Source of the DNA: Polyodon spathula | Lineage: Eukaryota > Chordata > Actinopteri > Acipenseriformes > Polyodontidae | DNA length: 64,000 nt | Reading direction: 5' to 3' | NCBI RefSeq assembly: GCF_017654505.1 | Contig: NC_054536.1 | Coordinates: forward strand, 95,771,844-95,835,843 | Shown here: piece by piece, positions 22,302 through 34,380 of the stretch | How the letters are laid out: each line of letters begins with the position of its first letter | How positions within the stretch are numbered: the first letter of the stretch is position 1 | Made by a program: the position numbers and the translations under genes | The notes under the pieces: generated by a model | Database searches by the model: none | What the model saw: only the letters and a program-made list of their open reading frames with translations | Told to the model about the DNA's origin: nothing

Positions 22302-23022
22302 TGTAGCAGGGGGAGATCTGTGCTGACTCTGCTGGCGTGTTCACAGTATTACAGGAAGAGGGCGGCAGTCGTCCAACAACCGCCTGTGAGTCATGGCAGT
22401 GACACGGGGAGGTGGGAACGTGGGTGATTGGACTTTCCCCCTCTCTGAATGGCTGAGAGGCGAGTCTTGGGAGATTGCTAGCCCTATAAAAAAATGCTCT
22501 GCTGTTTCCTAAGGTCTGCCCTTTAAACACGCCGAGAGTGCGGAAGCGCTGGTCCACGACCGAGAACCAGTCGGAGAGAACGGAACGGAGGTTCAGAGCG
22601 AGACAGTGAGGGCGGGGAACCCTTGGGCAGACCCCTTAAAAGTATAGCTGAGCAGGCTAGTTACCCGGCAGCATAGGACGGTGATCCGCGTCGCACGGGC
22701 AGTGGCGACCGGGATATCGCTGCAGAGTGCAGCACCTTTTCTTTATAGTTTTGTTACTGTTTTATTTTCCCTGTTTCTTTGTGCCTTCTGTTTTGAATTA
22801 TTGTTTCGAAGCACCTGCAAGGGCGCCGGTATTGTGTACCCTCGCTTGGTATGCCCGTGGTTCTGTTTACCATCGTTGGTAAATCAGACCACGGACCCAC
22901 AGCGCCATCTGCGGGCTAAAAAGAAATAAAGCACCCTGCAAAATAAAACTGGGCACCTGTGTGGTGTTTTCAAGTACACCTGTCTGTCTCCTGGTCAGTG
23001 AATTACCCACAATCCTTCCACA
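22302..23022 (+). mobile_element. Solo LTR, 721 bp, 5-bp target duplication
   Basis: The segment begins TGTAGCAGGGGGAG and ends CTTCCACA, the TG...CA plan of an LTR. GTGCC occurs directly on both sides (22297-22301 and 23023-23027), a perfect 5-bp target duplication. A TATAAA at 22485 and AATAAA signals at 22925 and about 22942 are in the right order for a plus-strand LTR (U3-R-U5). No internal retroviral coding sequence is present, so recombination between two LTRs probably removed it. A related LTR with the same TGTAGCAGGG start lies at 45303-45911. Confidence 0.88.
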
Positions 23023-23027
23023 GTGCC

Positions 23028-24550
23028 TTTAAACAAATTTAACCCTGTTTCAATACCTGTTAGCAGATGTTATGAGCAGATTAAAAGCATTGTTGTTAGA
23101 AGATGTTAGTGAGACCAGACCATCATATAAAATGCATATTGTAATAATAATAGTAAAATCACTTTAATTTACAGGTATTTAATGTGAAACAACCACACAT
23201 GCTTTTAAATCGTCCAAGTCTTAACTTTCTCATTAAATGCAGAATGAAGAATGCTAAACTGAGAGCGTTTTAATAATGACTAGTCTTTATTAATGTTTAT
23301 ACAGTTATTAATAGTGATTGTAATAAAGTGCATCCTGCATTTATTCTTAATGATAGATTAGATCACTTATTAAAATGTTGCACCCTCGATTATATGCAGT
23401 TTCCTCGTTCTGCAACAAAACACTTCAATTAACCCAATATTACTGCATGTACTAAATGGCTAGCAGGGATTAATAGAATTCTTAAAGGGGAAGACAAACA
23501 TAGAAAAACAGCAACCCTAAATATAATAATAATATTCAAGTTACCTAACCCTTAAAAAGGACATATTTAATATATTACAAATCTACTTGTTGACAGTCAA
23601 TAAAAATAAAAAAGAAACTCATTAATGTAGCAGGATTAAGAGCAACTCCTTTATAAAAGGCTTATTTTTAAATAAAAAATACAAAGCTTTTTATTCATGC
23701 TAGTATTTTTTTAGTTTTCATTGTATTTGAAAGTAGTTTAATAGAGAGCATCTTTAAACAATGAAAGCAAGTAGCCAAGTAAAGTCTTCTTTTTTATGGT
23801 GGCTAATTGCTGATCTGGAAGACAAAGCCAAAGGCTTCTGCAAATACTACAGAGTCTCAATAAAATGCAAAAACAACTAAACATATTAACAAGGCTATTC
23901 CACATTCTGCCTTGAATAAAATAAACTGTTTCCAAGTAGCACCGGTGTTGGAGGTTAATGACAAAAAGAGAAGGGCAGAACTGAAACCAGCACAAACCAG
24001 GTAAAAGCGTATTCCAGATATTTGTTATCATACTTTGGGGTTGTTGTTTTTTTGCTGCTGATCGGATCCTTGTTGTAAGGACTTCTTTTGCTTGCAGTGC
24101 CGCTCGACTTCCCTTCATCACTCCCGTTTATAATACTCTTCTTCAGAAAATGCACCATTTTAAAATACTGTAGCAAAATATTATTGCTATGGCGAAGAAG
24201 GAACATGGACATATACTGGGTAGGGAGGGATAGAAAATAAAAGGAGGTATGCACCAAAACACACAATAAAATAAAAAGAATAAACAAATTTGCTTTCTTT
24301 ATCATTTTCCAATTGGACAGAAGCTCCCGCCAATCTCCAAACTAGCTCATGGAGCACAGATTTCACCCAATATTATACCTCACAGCAGTGCCAGCGCTGG
24401 GATTTACCGGGCCCTGGTGCAACACTGTGAAGTGGACTCCCCCCGCAAAAAAAAATAAAGGAAAAAAAAACAAAGACAACCTTTTGAAAATAAACACATC
24501 AGCAGCAAAATCTGAATCGCAACAAAAAACGTTCTTTTTTTTATTTTCCA
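23028..24550. other. Non-coding AT-rich stretch
   Basis: No gene, element end or tandem repeat was recognised. Apparent ORFs on the minus strand (23738-24305) have no known motif and low-complexity content. Confidence 0.45.
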
Positions 24551-24871
24551 ACGGTGGCGTGGTGGTTGGCGTTGCTGCCTCCTGGATTCGATTCCAGCCT
24601 AGTGGTCTGTCTGTGTGGAGTTTGCTTGTTCTATCCGGGTTCGTGTGGGTTTTCTCTGGATACTCCGGTTTCCTCCCACAGTCCAAAGACATGCTGTTCA
24701 GGTTGATTGGTCACTCTAAATTGCCCTGCGTGTGGTTCCCTGCAATGGACTGACATCCCATCCAGGATGTAGTCCCGCCTTGCTCTTTGTGTCTGCCGGG
24801 TTAGGGTCCGTCTCACTGTAACCCTGTAAAAGAATTAAGCGGTTAATGATGATGGATGGATGGATATATTC
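24551..24871 (+). mobile_element. tRNA-like SINE, fish-type
   Basis: This matches the widespread fish repeat with GGTGGCGTGGTGG near its start, a GGATTCGATTCC resembling a pol III B box (24584-24595), GTGTGGAGTTTGC, CCGGTTTCCTCCCACAGTCC, and a (GGAT)n tail at 24855-24871. The order head, B box, body and short simple-repeat tail fits a SINE mobilised by a LINE. I cannot name the family with certainty. The A box is not clear. Confidence 0.7.
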
Positions 24872-25932
24872 TAACGTTATTTTAAGATGACTGTGAATAA
24901 AACAGTAATCTATCAAGTAACAGTATATCCAGACATTTTAATAAATCAATTATGTAACAAGATTAATCAGTTTGATTAATTACTCGAGTTAATATTAAAT
25001 ACTTTAGCTAATATTTAAATATATTAATGCTTCAAATTAGTCTCAAAACACATTAATCACAGGCATCGACTGGATTTTTAAATTAATGTTATCAAGTACA
25101 AAACAAGTTAGTATGAAATATTTCTAGAAAAAACACACGTCTGCATTTCAAAACTGAGGCATTAGTTTCAACTCATAAGCAAAAACATCATTCTATGAAC
25201 ACACTTAACAAATTAATATCCCAAAATATTTTTTTAAAGTGAATTTTTATCATCCGTTCGACAGACTCGGACACGTTCAACTTGTTCAATGTGGAAATGG
25301 AACAGGTTTTAGCCTTTTCGCTAAATCATTTAGTTCCATATTTGTTCTAGCATTGTGGCTGACAGCGATTTGAGGATGCTGTTTGTGCATTATGGTGTGT
25401 CTTTTTTAGACAGGATGTTCTAAGCAGTAGTTATATCATATTGTAGCATTTTCGCACCCCAGCAGGAAACCCACCACTTCTTGAGCAATAATAAATGTTT
25501 CAGAGATGATTGACAGCTGAGGGGTCCAAAGGGTGTTTTCCGCGGGTTATTTAGAGTCCCTGATAGGAGGATGACTCCCAGGGGATGAGGGGTATAAAAA
25601 TTAAAGAGATGTGGTACCTATAGGGGATAGGGTGGAATTAGGCTGGGATTCTGGGAGATGATACGCTCCTTGAGTGGGCCGTTACTGCTGAAACTAATAA
25701 AAAGAAAAAGAAAGATTTTCATATTTGCAAAAAGAAATGTGGTCCTGACCTCATCATTATCTGGACAACCCGGGCACTTCAATATGTAATAAACTATAAC
25801 GTTAATATTATGGTCAAATATATATTTAAAAAAAAAATCATGATACAGATAGTACAGACCATTGTAAATTGAGGCTACGTTTATTGTATTTTGCCAGTAT
25901 TGCATGTACAGTTGTGTAATTTACCTATAGAT
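24872..25932. other. Non-coding spacer
   Basis: AT-rich DNA without recognised genes or element ends up to the CR1 copy E truncation point. Confidence 0.45.
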
Positions 25933-28455
25933 AATAAAGAAAATGAAACCGAATCAATATGGATCAGAATAAAGGACAAAAATTCAAAGGGCATAATAAT
26001 AGGAGCATGCTATAAACCTCCAGATTTAGACGGTGAGCAAAATAATCTGTTATACAATGACATTAGAAATGCGTGTAGCAAAGGAGAAGCCATACTAATG
26101 GGGGATTTCAACTTCCCCCAGATAAAATGGGAAAACCCGGTGGGTAGCACAAAGGATGAAATAGAAATGGTGGAAATGACAAATGACTGCTTCCTAACAC
26201 AATTTGTCAAGGCACCGACTAGAGGGGAGGCATGCCTTGATTTAGTCTTTTCAAATAACGAAGATAGAATAACTAAAACAGAGGTCAGAGAACCACTGGC
26301 AACCTCAGACCACAACATGGTCTCAATTGAAGTGTTTTTTAAAACCCCAAAAGTAATGACTAAAGCTAAGGTTTACAATTTTAGAAAAGCAAACTATGAA
26401 TTTATGAAACAGAGACTAACAGAAGTAGATTGGAGTAAAATAGAGAAAACACCCACAGAAGAAGGATGGTTGTTCTTCAAAAATGTAGTACTAGAGGCGC
26501 AAAACAGTTACATCCCTAAAGTAGACTAATCTAAATGTAAAACTAAATTGCCAAAATGGTTTAATAGATCAATTAAAAAAAATATTCAGCGAAAAAAGAC
26601 ACTTTACAGAGCATTAAAAAAGGACCAAAAAGAAAGTACGCAGAAAGAGTACACAGAACTGCAAACGCAAGTCAAAAAGGAAGTTAGAAAGGCCAAGAGA
26701 GAAATAGAAATGAACATTGCTAAGGGAGCTAAAACCAATTCCAAAATGTTTTTCCAATATTACAACAGCAAGCGAACATTCAAAGAGGAGATTAAATGTT
26801 TAAGAGATACAAATGGCAAAATCGTAGATGAAGATAAAAAAATAGCAAATATATTAAATGATTACTTTTCACAAGTTTTTACAAAGGAAGATACTGACAA
26901 CATGCTCCACATGTCCTCCAGTTCCTATCCAGTTTTAAATAACTTTAGCATAACTGAGGCAGAAGTGTTAAAGGGACTAGGAGCTCTTAAAATAAACAAA
27001 TCCCCTGGGCTGGATGAGATCCTCCCAGTAGTACTCAAAGAAATGAAAGAAGTCATTTACAAACCGCTAACCAAGATCATGCAGCAGTCTCTTGACATAG
27101 GGGTGGTACCGACAGACTGGAAAATTGCAAACGTAATACCGATCCACAAAAAGGGAAACAAAACTGAACCAGGTAACTACAGACCAGTAAGCCTGACTTC
27201 TATTATATGCAAACTTATGGAAACTATAATAAGATCCAAAATGGAAAATTACCTATATGGTAACAGGGTCCTGGGAGACAGTCAACATGGTTTTAGGAAA
27301 GGGAGATCGTGTCTAACTAACTTGCTTGATTTTTTTGAGGATGCAACATCGATAATGGATAATTGCAAAGCATATGACATGGTTTATTTAGATTTCCAGA
27401 AAGCTTTTGACAAAGTCCCACACAAAAGATTAATTCTCAAACTGAACGCAGTTGGGATTCAAGGAAACACATGTACATGGATTAGGGAGTGTTTAACATG
27501 TAGAAAACAGAAAGTACTGATTAGAGGAAAAACCTCAGAATGGAGTGTGGTAACCAGTGGTGTACCACAGGGATCAATATTAGGTCCTCTGCTATTCCTA
27601 ATCTACATTAATGATTTAGATTCTGGTATAGTAAGCAAACTTGTTAAATTTGCAGACGACACAAAAGTAGGAGGAGTGGCAAGCACTGTTGCAGCAGCAA
27701 AGGTCATTCAAAATGATCTAGACAAGATTCAGAACTGGGCAGACACATGGCAAATGACATTTAATAGAGAAAAGTGTAAGGTACTGCACGCAGGAAATAA
27801 AAATGTACATTATAAATATCATATGGGAGATACTGAAATTGGAGAAGGAATCTATGAAAAAGACCTAGGAGTTTTTGTTGACTCAGAAATGTCTTCATCT
27901 AGACAATGTGGGGAAGCTATAAAAAAGGCTAACAAGATGCTCGGATACATTGTGAAAAGTGTTGAATTTAAATCAAGGGAAGTAATGTTAAAACTGTACA
28001 ATGCACTAGTAAGACCTCATCTTGAATATTGTGTGCAGTTCTGGTCACCTCGCTATAAAAAAGATATTGCTGCTCTAGAAAGAGTGCAAAGAAGAGCGAC
28101 CAGAATTATTCCGGGCTTAAAAGGCATGTCATATGCAGACAGGCTAAAAGAATAGAATCTGTTCAGTCTTGAACAAAGAAGACTACGTGGCAACCTAATT
28201 CAAGCATTCAAAATTCTAAAAGGTATTGACAATGTCGACCCAAGGGACTTTTTCAGCCTGAAAAAAGAAACAAGGACCAGGGGTCACAAATGGAGATTAG
28301 GCAAAGGGGCATTCAGAACAGAAAATAGGAGGTACATTTTTACACAGAGAATTGTGAGGGTCTGGAATCAACTTCCCAGTAATGTTGTTGAAGCTGACAC
28401 CCTGGGATCCTTCAAGAAGCTGCTTGATGAGATTCTGGGATCAATAAGCTACTAA
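25933..28455 (+). pseudogene. CR1 ORF2, one frame throughout, two nonsense codons
   Basis: One frame runs from the truncation to TAA 28453-28455. It contains the rest of the endonuclease (MGDFNFPQIKW, SDHN), the basic linker, and the whole RT with NVIPIHKKGNKTEPGNYRP, HGFRKGRSCL, YLDFQKAFDKV, SGVPQGSILGPLLFL, FADDTK and RPHLEYCVQFWSP. It is broken only by TAA at 26527-26529, where copy A has an Arg codon, and TAG at 28153-28155, where copies A and G have Leu. Compared with copy A it keeps the TSE codons before WSVV. No start codon of its own is present; the Met at 25891 is in flanking DNA. Confidence 0.92.
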
Positions 28456-28526
28456 CAACCAAACGAGCAAGATGGGCCGAATGGCCACCTCTCGTTTGTA
28501 AACTTTCTTATGTTCTTATGTTCTTT
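25933..28526 (+). mobile_element. Young 5'-truncated CR1 LINE (copy E)
   Basis: Homology to copy A begins within the endonuclease domain (equivalent to about 4801) and continues without a visible frameshift to the TTATGTTC octamer tail at 28508-28526. ORF1 and the first part of the endonuclease are missing. Similarity to copies A and G is very high by eye. Lack of frameshifts and few stops mark it as the youngest CR1 in the window. Confidence 0.93.
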
Positions 28527-29940
28527 TAGCATACAATGAATTAGCAGAAAATCTGTGGCAAAACATTTTGCATCTCCCTATAAATAAACAATTTTGCTTC
28601 ATAGTCGAACGGTGCCTAATATATTGTTAATATATTGAATTACAATCATACCACTTTGTAGTTTTCCACATTTGACGAAAAACGGACAACAATTAAAAAA
28701 CGTGACATTTCTCAATCCAACATGAAATACTGTGCTACTATTATGCTATCTTCCAGTATATTTTTGTGATTTGGTGTAGTTTCTTTGATTACATGTTACA
28801 TGACATAAAACATCTAAATGATGTTAATCTATTTTTTTTTAATTGTCTCAATCCAACAAAAAGAAAATCTCAGTGATGCTAAACTTTTGTCACAGCTGTA
28901 CCTGAGGGGTTCCACCATGTTTCACTGTGTGCAGCCAAATCAGATTGTTCAGTTCTGTTCAGTCTCACGAAATTACGCCTTTAGGGTCACACGTCCCAGC
29001 AGAGTAATCACATGACTTTAACACTGACCTATTGGCAGAGAGCTTGTTGTGTCCCGCCTCCAGATAAACAATCTGCCGGCCGTGATATGCAAATTTGAGT
29101 AAGACTGCTTCACTAAAGCAGAGCTCTATGACCAGAGAGCACTTCAAGGATTTATTATGAAAATGCATTACTTTTCCTTGAATGTTTTAATTTGTTTCTT
29201 CTTTATACATACTGTATGTTTTTAACTATGAAGCCTAACCTTTATTCTTCTTCCTTTGAGAATATGAATATGAATATGAATAAATGTAATAAAAATTTGG
29301 ATTGTTAGATTTCTTTTTGTCTTGTAACAAATACACATGTATGATTGATTTGAAATACTTAAACATCTATAATATTAATTGTTAATCTCTTTTCATCATG
29401 AGTCTAGAGATAATTAAGCCAGAATGACTAGTTCTTATTGAGGTATTGTGTTTATTTAATAATTACTAATAATTAATATTTAATTAATTAATAATAATTA
29501 CATTACGAGCTATAATAGATTAATAATAGATTAATAAAAAAATAATAATAATTAATAATAATTACATTATGAGCTATAATGCGTATTTTCTTTAATGGTA
29601 ATTGGCGAGGACACAGTTGTGACATAAACCCTAGATATACAACGTAAAGATGCATGACACCCGGTTGGGTGATTTTATGGAATGGATCATAAGAACAGAG
29701 ATATAATGCGGAGAAAAAAGGGTCTGAGGGAATGAGAGAATTAATGCTGCTTATCTGCACATCGTGAGGGACGGAGAGATCAATGATAAGATGCTTCTTG
29801 TGAAAAATGATTTATCTTATGGCAAACCTGATAGGACTGATTTGAATTTGAGGGAAGGGGGCAAGAGAGTAGTCTTACATGAAGCATTTTGCAATCTCTG
29901 AAGCTATAAGTGAGTCAAGATTTCTGGTTACTTTTGTGCA
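28527..29940. other. Non-coding AT-rich stretch
   Basis: No gene seen. Small features are a GAATAT triplication near 29259-29282 and a partly duplicated AATTAATAATAATTACATTA segment at about 29485-29578. Confidence 0.45.
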
Positions 29941-30294
29941 AATAAGAACATAAGGTTACAAATGAGCGGAGGCCATTTGGTCGTTTGGTTGTTAGTAGCT
30001 TATTGGTCCCAGAATCTCATCAAGCAGCTTCTTGAAGGATCCCAGGGAGACAGCCTCAACAACGTGACTGGGGAGTTGGTTCCAGACCCCACAATTCTCT
30101 GTGTAAAAAGTGCCTCTTATTTTCTGTTCTGAATGCACCTTTATCCAATCTCCATTTGTGATCCCTGGTCTTTGTTTCTTTTTTCAGGTTGAAAATGTCC
30201 CCTAGGGTACATTGTCAATACCTTTTAGAATTTTGAATGCTTGAATCAGATCACAGCATAGTCTTCTTTGTTCAAGACTGAATAGATTCAATTC
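29941..30294 (-). mobile_element. CR1 3'-end fragment (copy F)
   Basis: About 350 bp match the CR1 3' UTR and the last 90 or so codons of ORF2 in reverse orientation, more diverged than copies E and G. It ends at TTCAATTCTT, exactly where the candidate TTAA-flanked MITE begins. The CR1 sequence does not resume on the far side of that element. Confidence 0.9.
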
Positions 30295-30298
30295 TTAA

Positions 30299-30909
30299 AC
30301 CCTTTGCAGTCCATTTATTCAGCACTTGTTAGGCGCATTAGGTGCAATTTATTTTACACTCGCTGTTTAAAATATTTTTTTCAGGGTAAAACAAGTTTAA
30401 AAGGCACTGAATTGCAAAAGCACACTCAGTACTGCATCTCCAGCCAAGCCCCACCCCTTATTCGCTGTATTTATCACATACCTCTTTATAGATGTGCTTA
30501 CTGATAAATCCTCTACTGATCACTCATTTTATCAACAAACTCCTCAATAATGCGATCCAATTCATTATTTTATAACTATAACATCTCAAAAAGCTGCAAA
30601 TGTGTGTGATATTCTTTGTCCACTGGATGCGGAAGCGGCTGTCTTCTTTGTTTGTGTCCATGTTATCTCTGTGGTGCAGGGGCTATGTGTATTACTCAGA
30701 TCGGTCCTTTTTTTTTCAACTTCTCTCGGCTCCTATCAGTCTCATTCAGCCATTGAAAGGTTTTCTCAGCTTTTTCCAGAAAAAAAAAAAAAAAGACTAG
30801 AGACCTGTGCTTGATGTCTTTTTGATGATGTCAGACAGGGTCCGACATCGAACTGGAAAGAGAAGAAAATTGTAATGTTGAACCTGGTCCAACATAGGAC
30901 CGCAATTGG
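30299..30909. mobile_element. Candidate piggyBac-type MITE (TTAA flanks)
   Basis: TTAA occurs at 30295-30298 and 30910-30913. Just inside, the left end reads ACCCTTTGCAGTCC and the right end, reverse-complemented, reads CCAATTGCGGTCC, a short imperfect inverted repeat. TTAA duplication and a CCCTTTGC-like tip are known for piggyBac elements. No transposase is encoded in 611 bp. The right part has the imperfect pair GGTCCGACATCGAAC and GAACCTGGTCCAACAT. The repeat is short, so the call is provisional. Confidence 0.5.
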
Positions 30910-30913
30910 TTAA

Positions 30914-31452
30914 ACAGGGGACTAGCAGATGTTACTGGTAGGAGGGAAGTAGGGGGAGGTGCCCTCGTTCATGCTCTCTGAATAATTCAAATTTACAATA
31001 ACCCCCTGCACCGCTACCTTTAACTGCACATGGAAGCCCATCGCCAGGTAGTACAGTGTGTATCATTACAGTCTCGTCAAGCTTCTTCAGGAAAGGTCCA
31101 TTTACAATTTTAAAACTAGTTTAAAGAGATGGTCCTATTTTGAATAAACAGATGATTGGACATGACTAACAGTACCTATGGACCTGTGGACTACTCAACA
31201 CCTGCAAATGCTCGAAGCCATTAGAATGCTAATGAATGTACAGAACAGCGATACACAGAACATGCTCTACTAAACTACATGCTGAATATGTTTGATGAAT
31301 AAATCCCTGAGATAGTTCATTGGAGTTTGGTTTAGTGCAGCAGCTCAGCAGATGTTATTTTCCTAATTTCCAAACTGTGCACGTTATAGTGTTAAGAGAA
31401 ACACATCGGCATCTTGAATTGTTTTCACTCTCATAAATTGAAAATGATTGCA

Positions 31453-31458
<6 letters not shown>
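30914..31458. other. Non-coding spacer
   Basis: No recognised feature between the MITE candidate and the GT repeat. Confidence 0.45.

Positions 31459-31522
<64 letters not shown>
31459..31522. repeat. (GT)n microsatellite
   Basis: Thirty-two uninterrupted GT dinucleotides. Confidence 0.97.
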
Positions 31523-31523
<1 letters not shown>

Positions 31524-32103
31524 TTTGTGTTTTGTCTGAATCTGTACAGTGTCACTTAACTTTGTCAGCCATTTGAAGCCCTGACCCTATTAAGTGGTAG
31601 GTCTGATATTTCTGCTATTCGAGACCAGTTAGCACTCAAAGAGATCATTCCAATTAAGCATAATCACAGTGCATCAACATAAAGCTTAGAAAAAGCATAG
31701 TTGATTATTTTTCTATGAAATAAATGGGCATTTGGAGGATTGCCAGTACTCTCCACTCTCATTATAATACTGCCATAAGAGCCAAAAATGTTGCATTGTT
31801 TAGTGAAGTGTGTGCTGGATATAAAAGCAGCTGTAATAGAATATGCCAGTAATGTTGATGAGTGCCATTCTTGCTAATACAGACTCGAGAGCTGTTTAAA
31901 ACAAGACTAGGATCGTGGGAACACCCGGCTTTTATGGCTCTTCCGTTAATGCTGAGCACAGGGGCTAAGATAAATCCTAGTCTTGTCATTGCCATTTACT
32001 AACCGAACTCTCTATGCTTAACCCTAACCGGTGTATGATAATCAGCCCTTTAAAACAATCAGAAGGGTAAAGCAAAGAACAATACCTAGTAGGATCAATC
32101 ACA
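31523..32103. other. Non-coding spacer
   Basis: No gene or element recognised. Confidence 0.45.
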
Positions 32104-32105
32104 TA

Positions 32106-32436
32106 CAGGCCATCCTCGACTTACGACTCTTTTGCATTATTACCCTGCTTCGACTTTATGACATCAATACGCCATTTATGATATGGCGAGTCCTGAGCCA
32201 TGCACCACGTGCGCAGCTCGGTGTCTGAACTGCAGTACCAGTCGTAGTCGCCCTGACTCAGTTTAGCATATTTGCATGAGTATAATACACCAGGTTATTT
32301 TTGTAAAACTGTATTATCTGGCTGAAGAGTCAGGAAAGTAACCCCAATTTATAACATTGTTCCTATTGGAAAATGTGCTTCGACTTACAACGCGACTTTC
32401 AGGAACCAATTGTGTCGTAAGTGCGAGGACTGCCTA
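32106..32436. mobile_element. Candidate TA-flanked MITE, Tigger/pogo-like tip
   Basis: The left end CAGGCCATCCTCGACTTACG and the right end, reverse-complemented as (T)AGGCAGTCCTCGCACTTACG, form an inverted repeat of about 22 bp with a few mismatches. TA flanks both sides (32104-32105 and 32437-32438). Inside are further CGACTTA copies near both ends. A CAGGCAGTCCTCGACTTACG-like tip and TA duplication resemble Tigger/pogo elements, which is a family-level guess. There is no ORF. The element is about 331 bp long. Confidence 0.6.
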
Positions 32437-32438
32437 TA

Positions 32439-33989
32439 TATACGTATATAATGCGCAGAGGATTTAAAATCAGCAAACAGCTCTATATCCAAGGAGAATC
32501 AAGAGCCAACAGGATACTAGAAATACTAGAAATACTTAATGAAGAACAAAAGTAACTGATAAGCTGAAAACTCACAATGTGAATAATTAGCTACAACATA
32601 TGAATTAAGAATAAACTGTACAGTTGTTATAAGATGTTTCTCACACATAATCAAAGGCTTGAGTATAACATCAGCTTTTGCAAGAAGAAACTGGTTAATA
32701 TTCATGTAAGTTATGACTTAACATGTAAACTGAACTCCAGAACTGTGTACCGTGCACCTTGTATATAACAGGCATCCTGTGTATAATGCTCTGCAATGTA
32801 TTATAAAATGTGTAAAGGGGTGCACTCTATAGTTTTACAATTACGGTAATCAGGATTAAAGCAAGACTAACTAAAGATTTGGTACATTTTGTACAAGCAC
32901 CTTGGCCTGTACTCTCTTTGTTCATTCTGTTGGGTTTTGTCAGTTTAACCAAAACAGTGAGCCTTATAAACCGTTCGCTATAAATATGGACAAGACTACA
33001 TTTCCCAAGCTGCCCACAAATTCCACTCCATTTTCAGTGATAATACAAATCAAAACCAGACAGAAAGGCTCTCGAATCAGGCCCGGAACCTCTCCTGGAG
33101 TTTCTGCTACTTGAAGACGAGATTGCATTGTAAGTGGAGTTTCGAATGCTGCTTGTTTAAAGGGCATTTTCATATTTTAGGATCCTGTATTACTCACAGC
33201 ACTACTCCTGACGTTTCCCTGGGTGCTTGTAAAGGAAAAAGTTGATTTTTGAATTGCGATCATCTAACTTTCATGAAGGTGCTTAAAAGGGAACTATAAA
33301 ATCGTTCATAAGGACTGCATTAAAAAAATACCTTTCCTTTTATTCAAAAACATTCATTAAAGTTGCATTTTAAAGTTTGTTTTTCTTCCTTTCATAATGC
33401 AGTCTCTGTGAGTGGCTCCATGTGCCAGTGCTCAAATATCCAAATGCACTTTGTCTTTTCCAGCTCCTGTTAAAGGGGTTGGTCCTTTCACTGTGAGAAA
33501 AGTCTCCTGATTATTGGTTTATTTTGTATGTGTGTCCATGGGAGGGGGGCTCTAAGTCACATGGTCTGTTAACAGTTATACCACAGGGACTTGTGTAGCA
33601 GAGCCGGAACAATGTTCTGTTAAGGGTTTCTATAAGTAGCAGTGGTGTAGAAGCGTATATAAGCACATGACTCACATCTCCCACACAGCTGTCTGATTCA
33701 GTCAGTCAGCCCTCTTGATGCAATGAAAAGAGCATTAGGAACTCCTATTACAAATTGTTTTTTAAGAAGGGTAAAAAGGCTGACGAAGACCTGTAAATAA
33801 AGTAATGCATTCTGACAAGATGATTAGATAAATATGTGTTACTAAAGGTTCAGTATACATATACAATGTGAATTATTATAATAATTATAGTTTAAGAAAA
33901 CTAATATTTAGTACCACTGCACAGGAATGAAATGAACTCGCCGAACTGCACACAAGGTGATCAGGTCCCAGGATAGCAGATGCACATTT
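32439..33989. other. Non-coding stretch with a TATA-like site
   Basis: No coding exon recognised. GTATATAAGC at about 33655 resembles a TATA box and ATTGG (inverted CCAAT) lies about 145 bp upstream, but no downstream ORF supports a promoter. Confidence 0.4.
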
Positions 33990-34380
33990 ATGGGTAGATA
34001 TAAGGATACGCGGAAAGGGATTTGCGGGTGCAAAACCCCCATAATGAGCTAGAGACGAGCTAGACTCTAGCTTCAATCCAGGGACCTCTATCACTGCACA
34101 TGTGAAGAGCACTTTGCTGCTCCACAAATGTCATACAGCACCTACTGCTCTCTGTACTCCTAACTCCGTCACCTCTGGGCTGTAAGTGTGGCCGATAAAT
34201 AGACCAATGCACTCACTGAGAACCTTATTATCAAGACTGTGGATCATTATGTGTGTGTGTGTTGAGTAATTTGCATTGCTCTTAAGCTTACATAGGGCGC
34301 ATTGCAAAATAATTGCGTGACCAGAATGCAATTAGAATTTTGCATCTACAATTGTTTGCACAGTTGTTATACTTACAAGT
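33990..34380. repeat. Unrecognised interspersed repeat, copy 1
   Basis: This segment shares long blocks with 36311-37521: GATTTGCGGGTGCAAAACCC, then a TCAATC.AGGGACC block, CTACTGCTCTCTGTA, GTGGATCATTAT.TGTGTGTG, TTGAGTAATTTGCATT and GCTCTTAAGCTTACAT. The order is the same in both. No protein, tRNA-like head or inverted terminal repeat is visible. It looks like a dispersed repeat or a diverged local duplication. Confidence 0.7.

Noticed and set aside
23738..24305. Minus-strand ORFs of 116 and 127 residues
   Set aside because: No family motif, hydrophobic low-complexity content and overlapping frames; chance ORFs in AT-rich DNA are expected.
24551..24871. tRNA gene
   Set aside because: The B-box-like element belongs to a SINE; no cloverleaf with anticodon arm could be drawn by eye.
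33640..33730. Host promoter with TATATAAG and inverted CCAAT
   Set aside because: No ORF, exon-like sequence or CpG-rich stretch follows; TATA-like strings are common in this AT-rich DNA.
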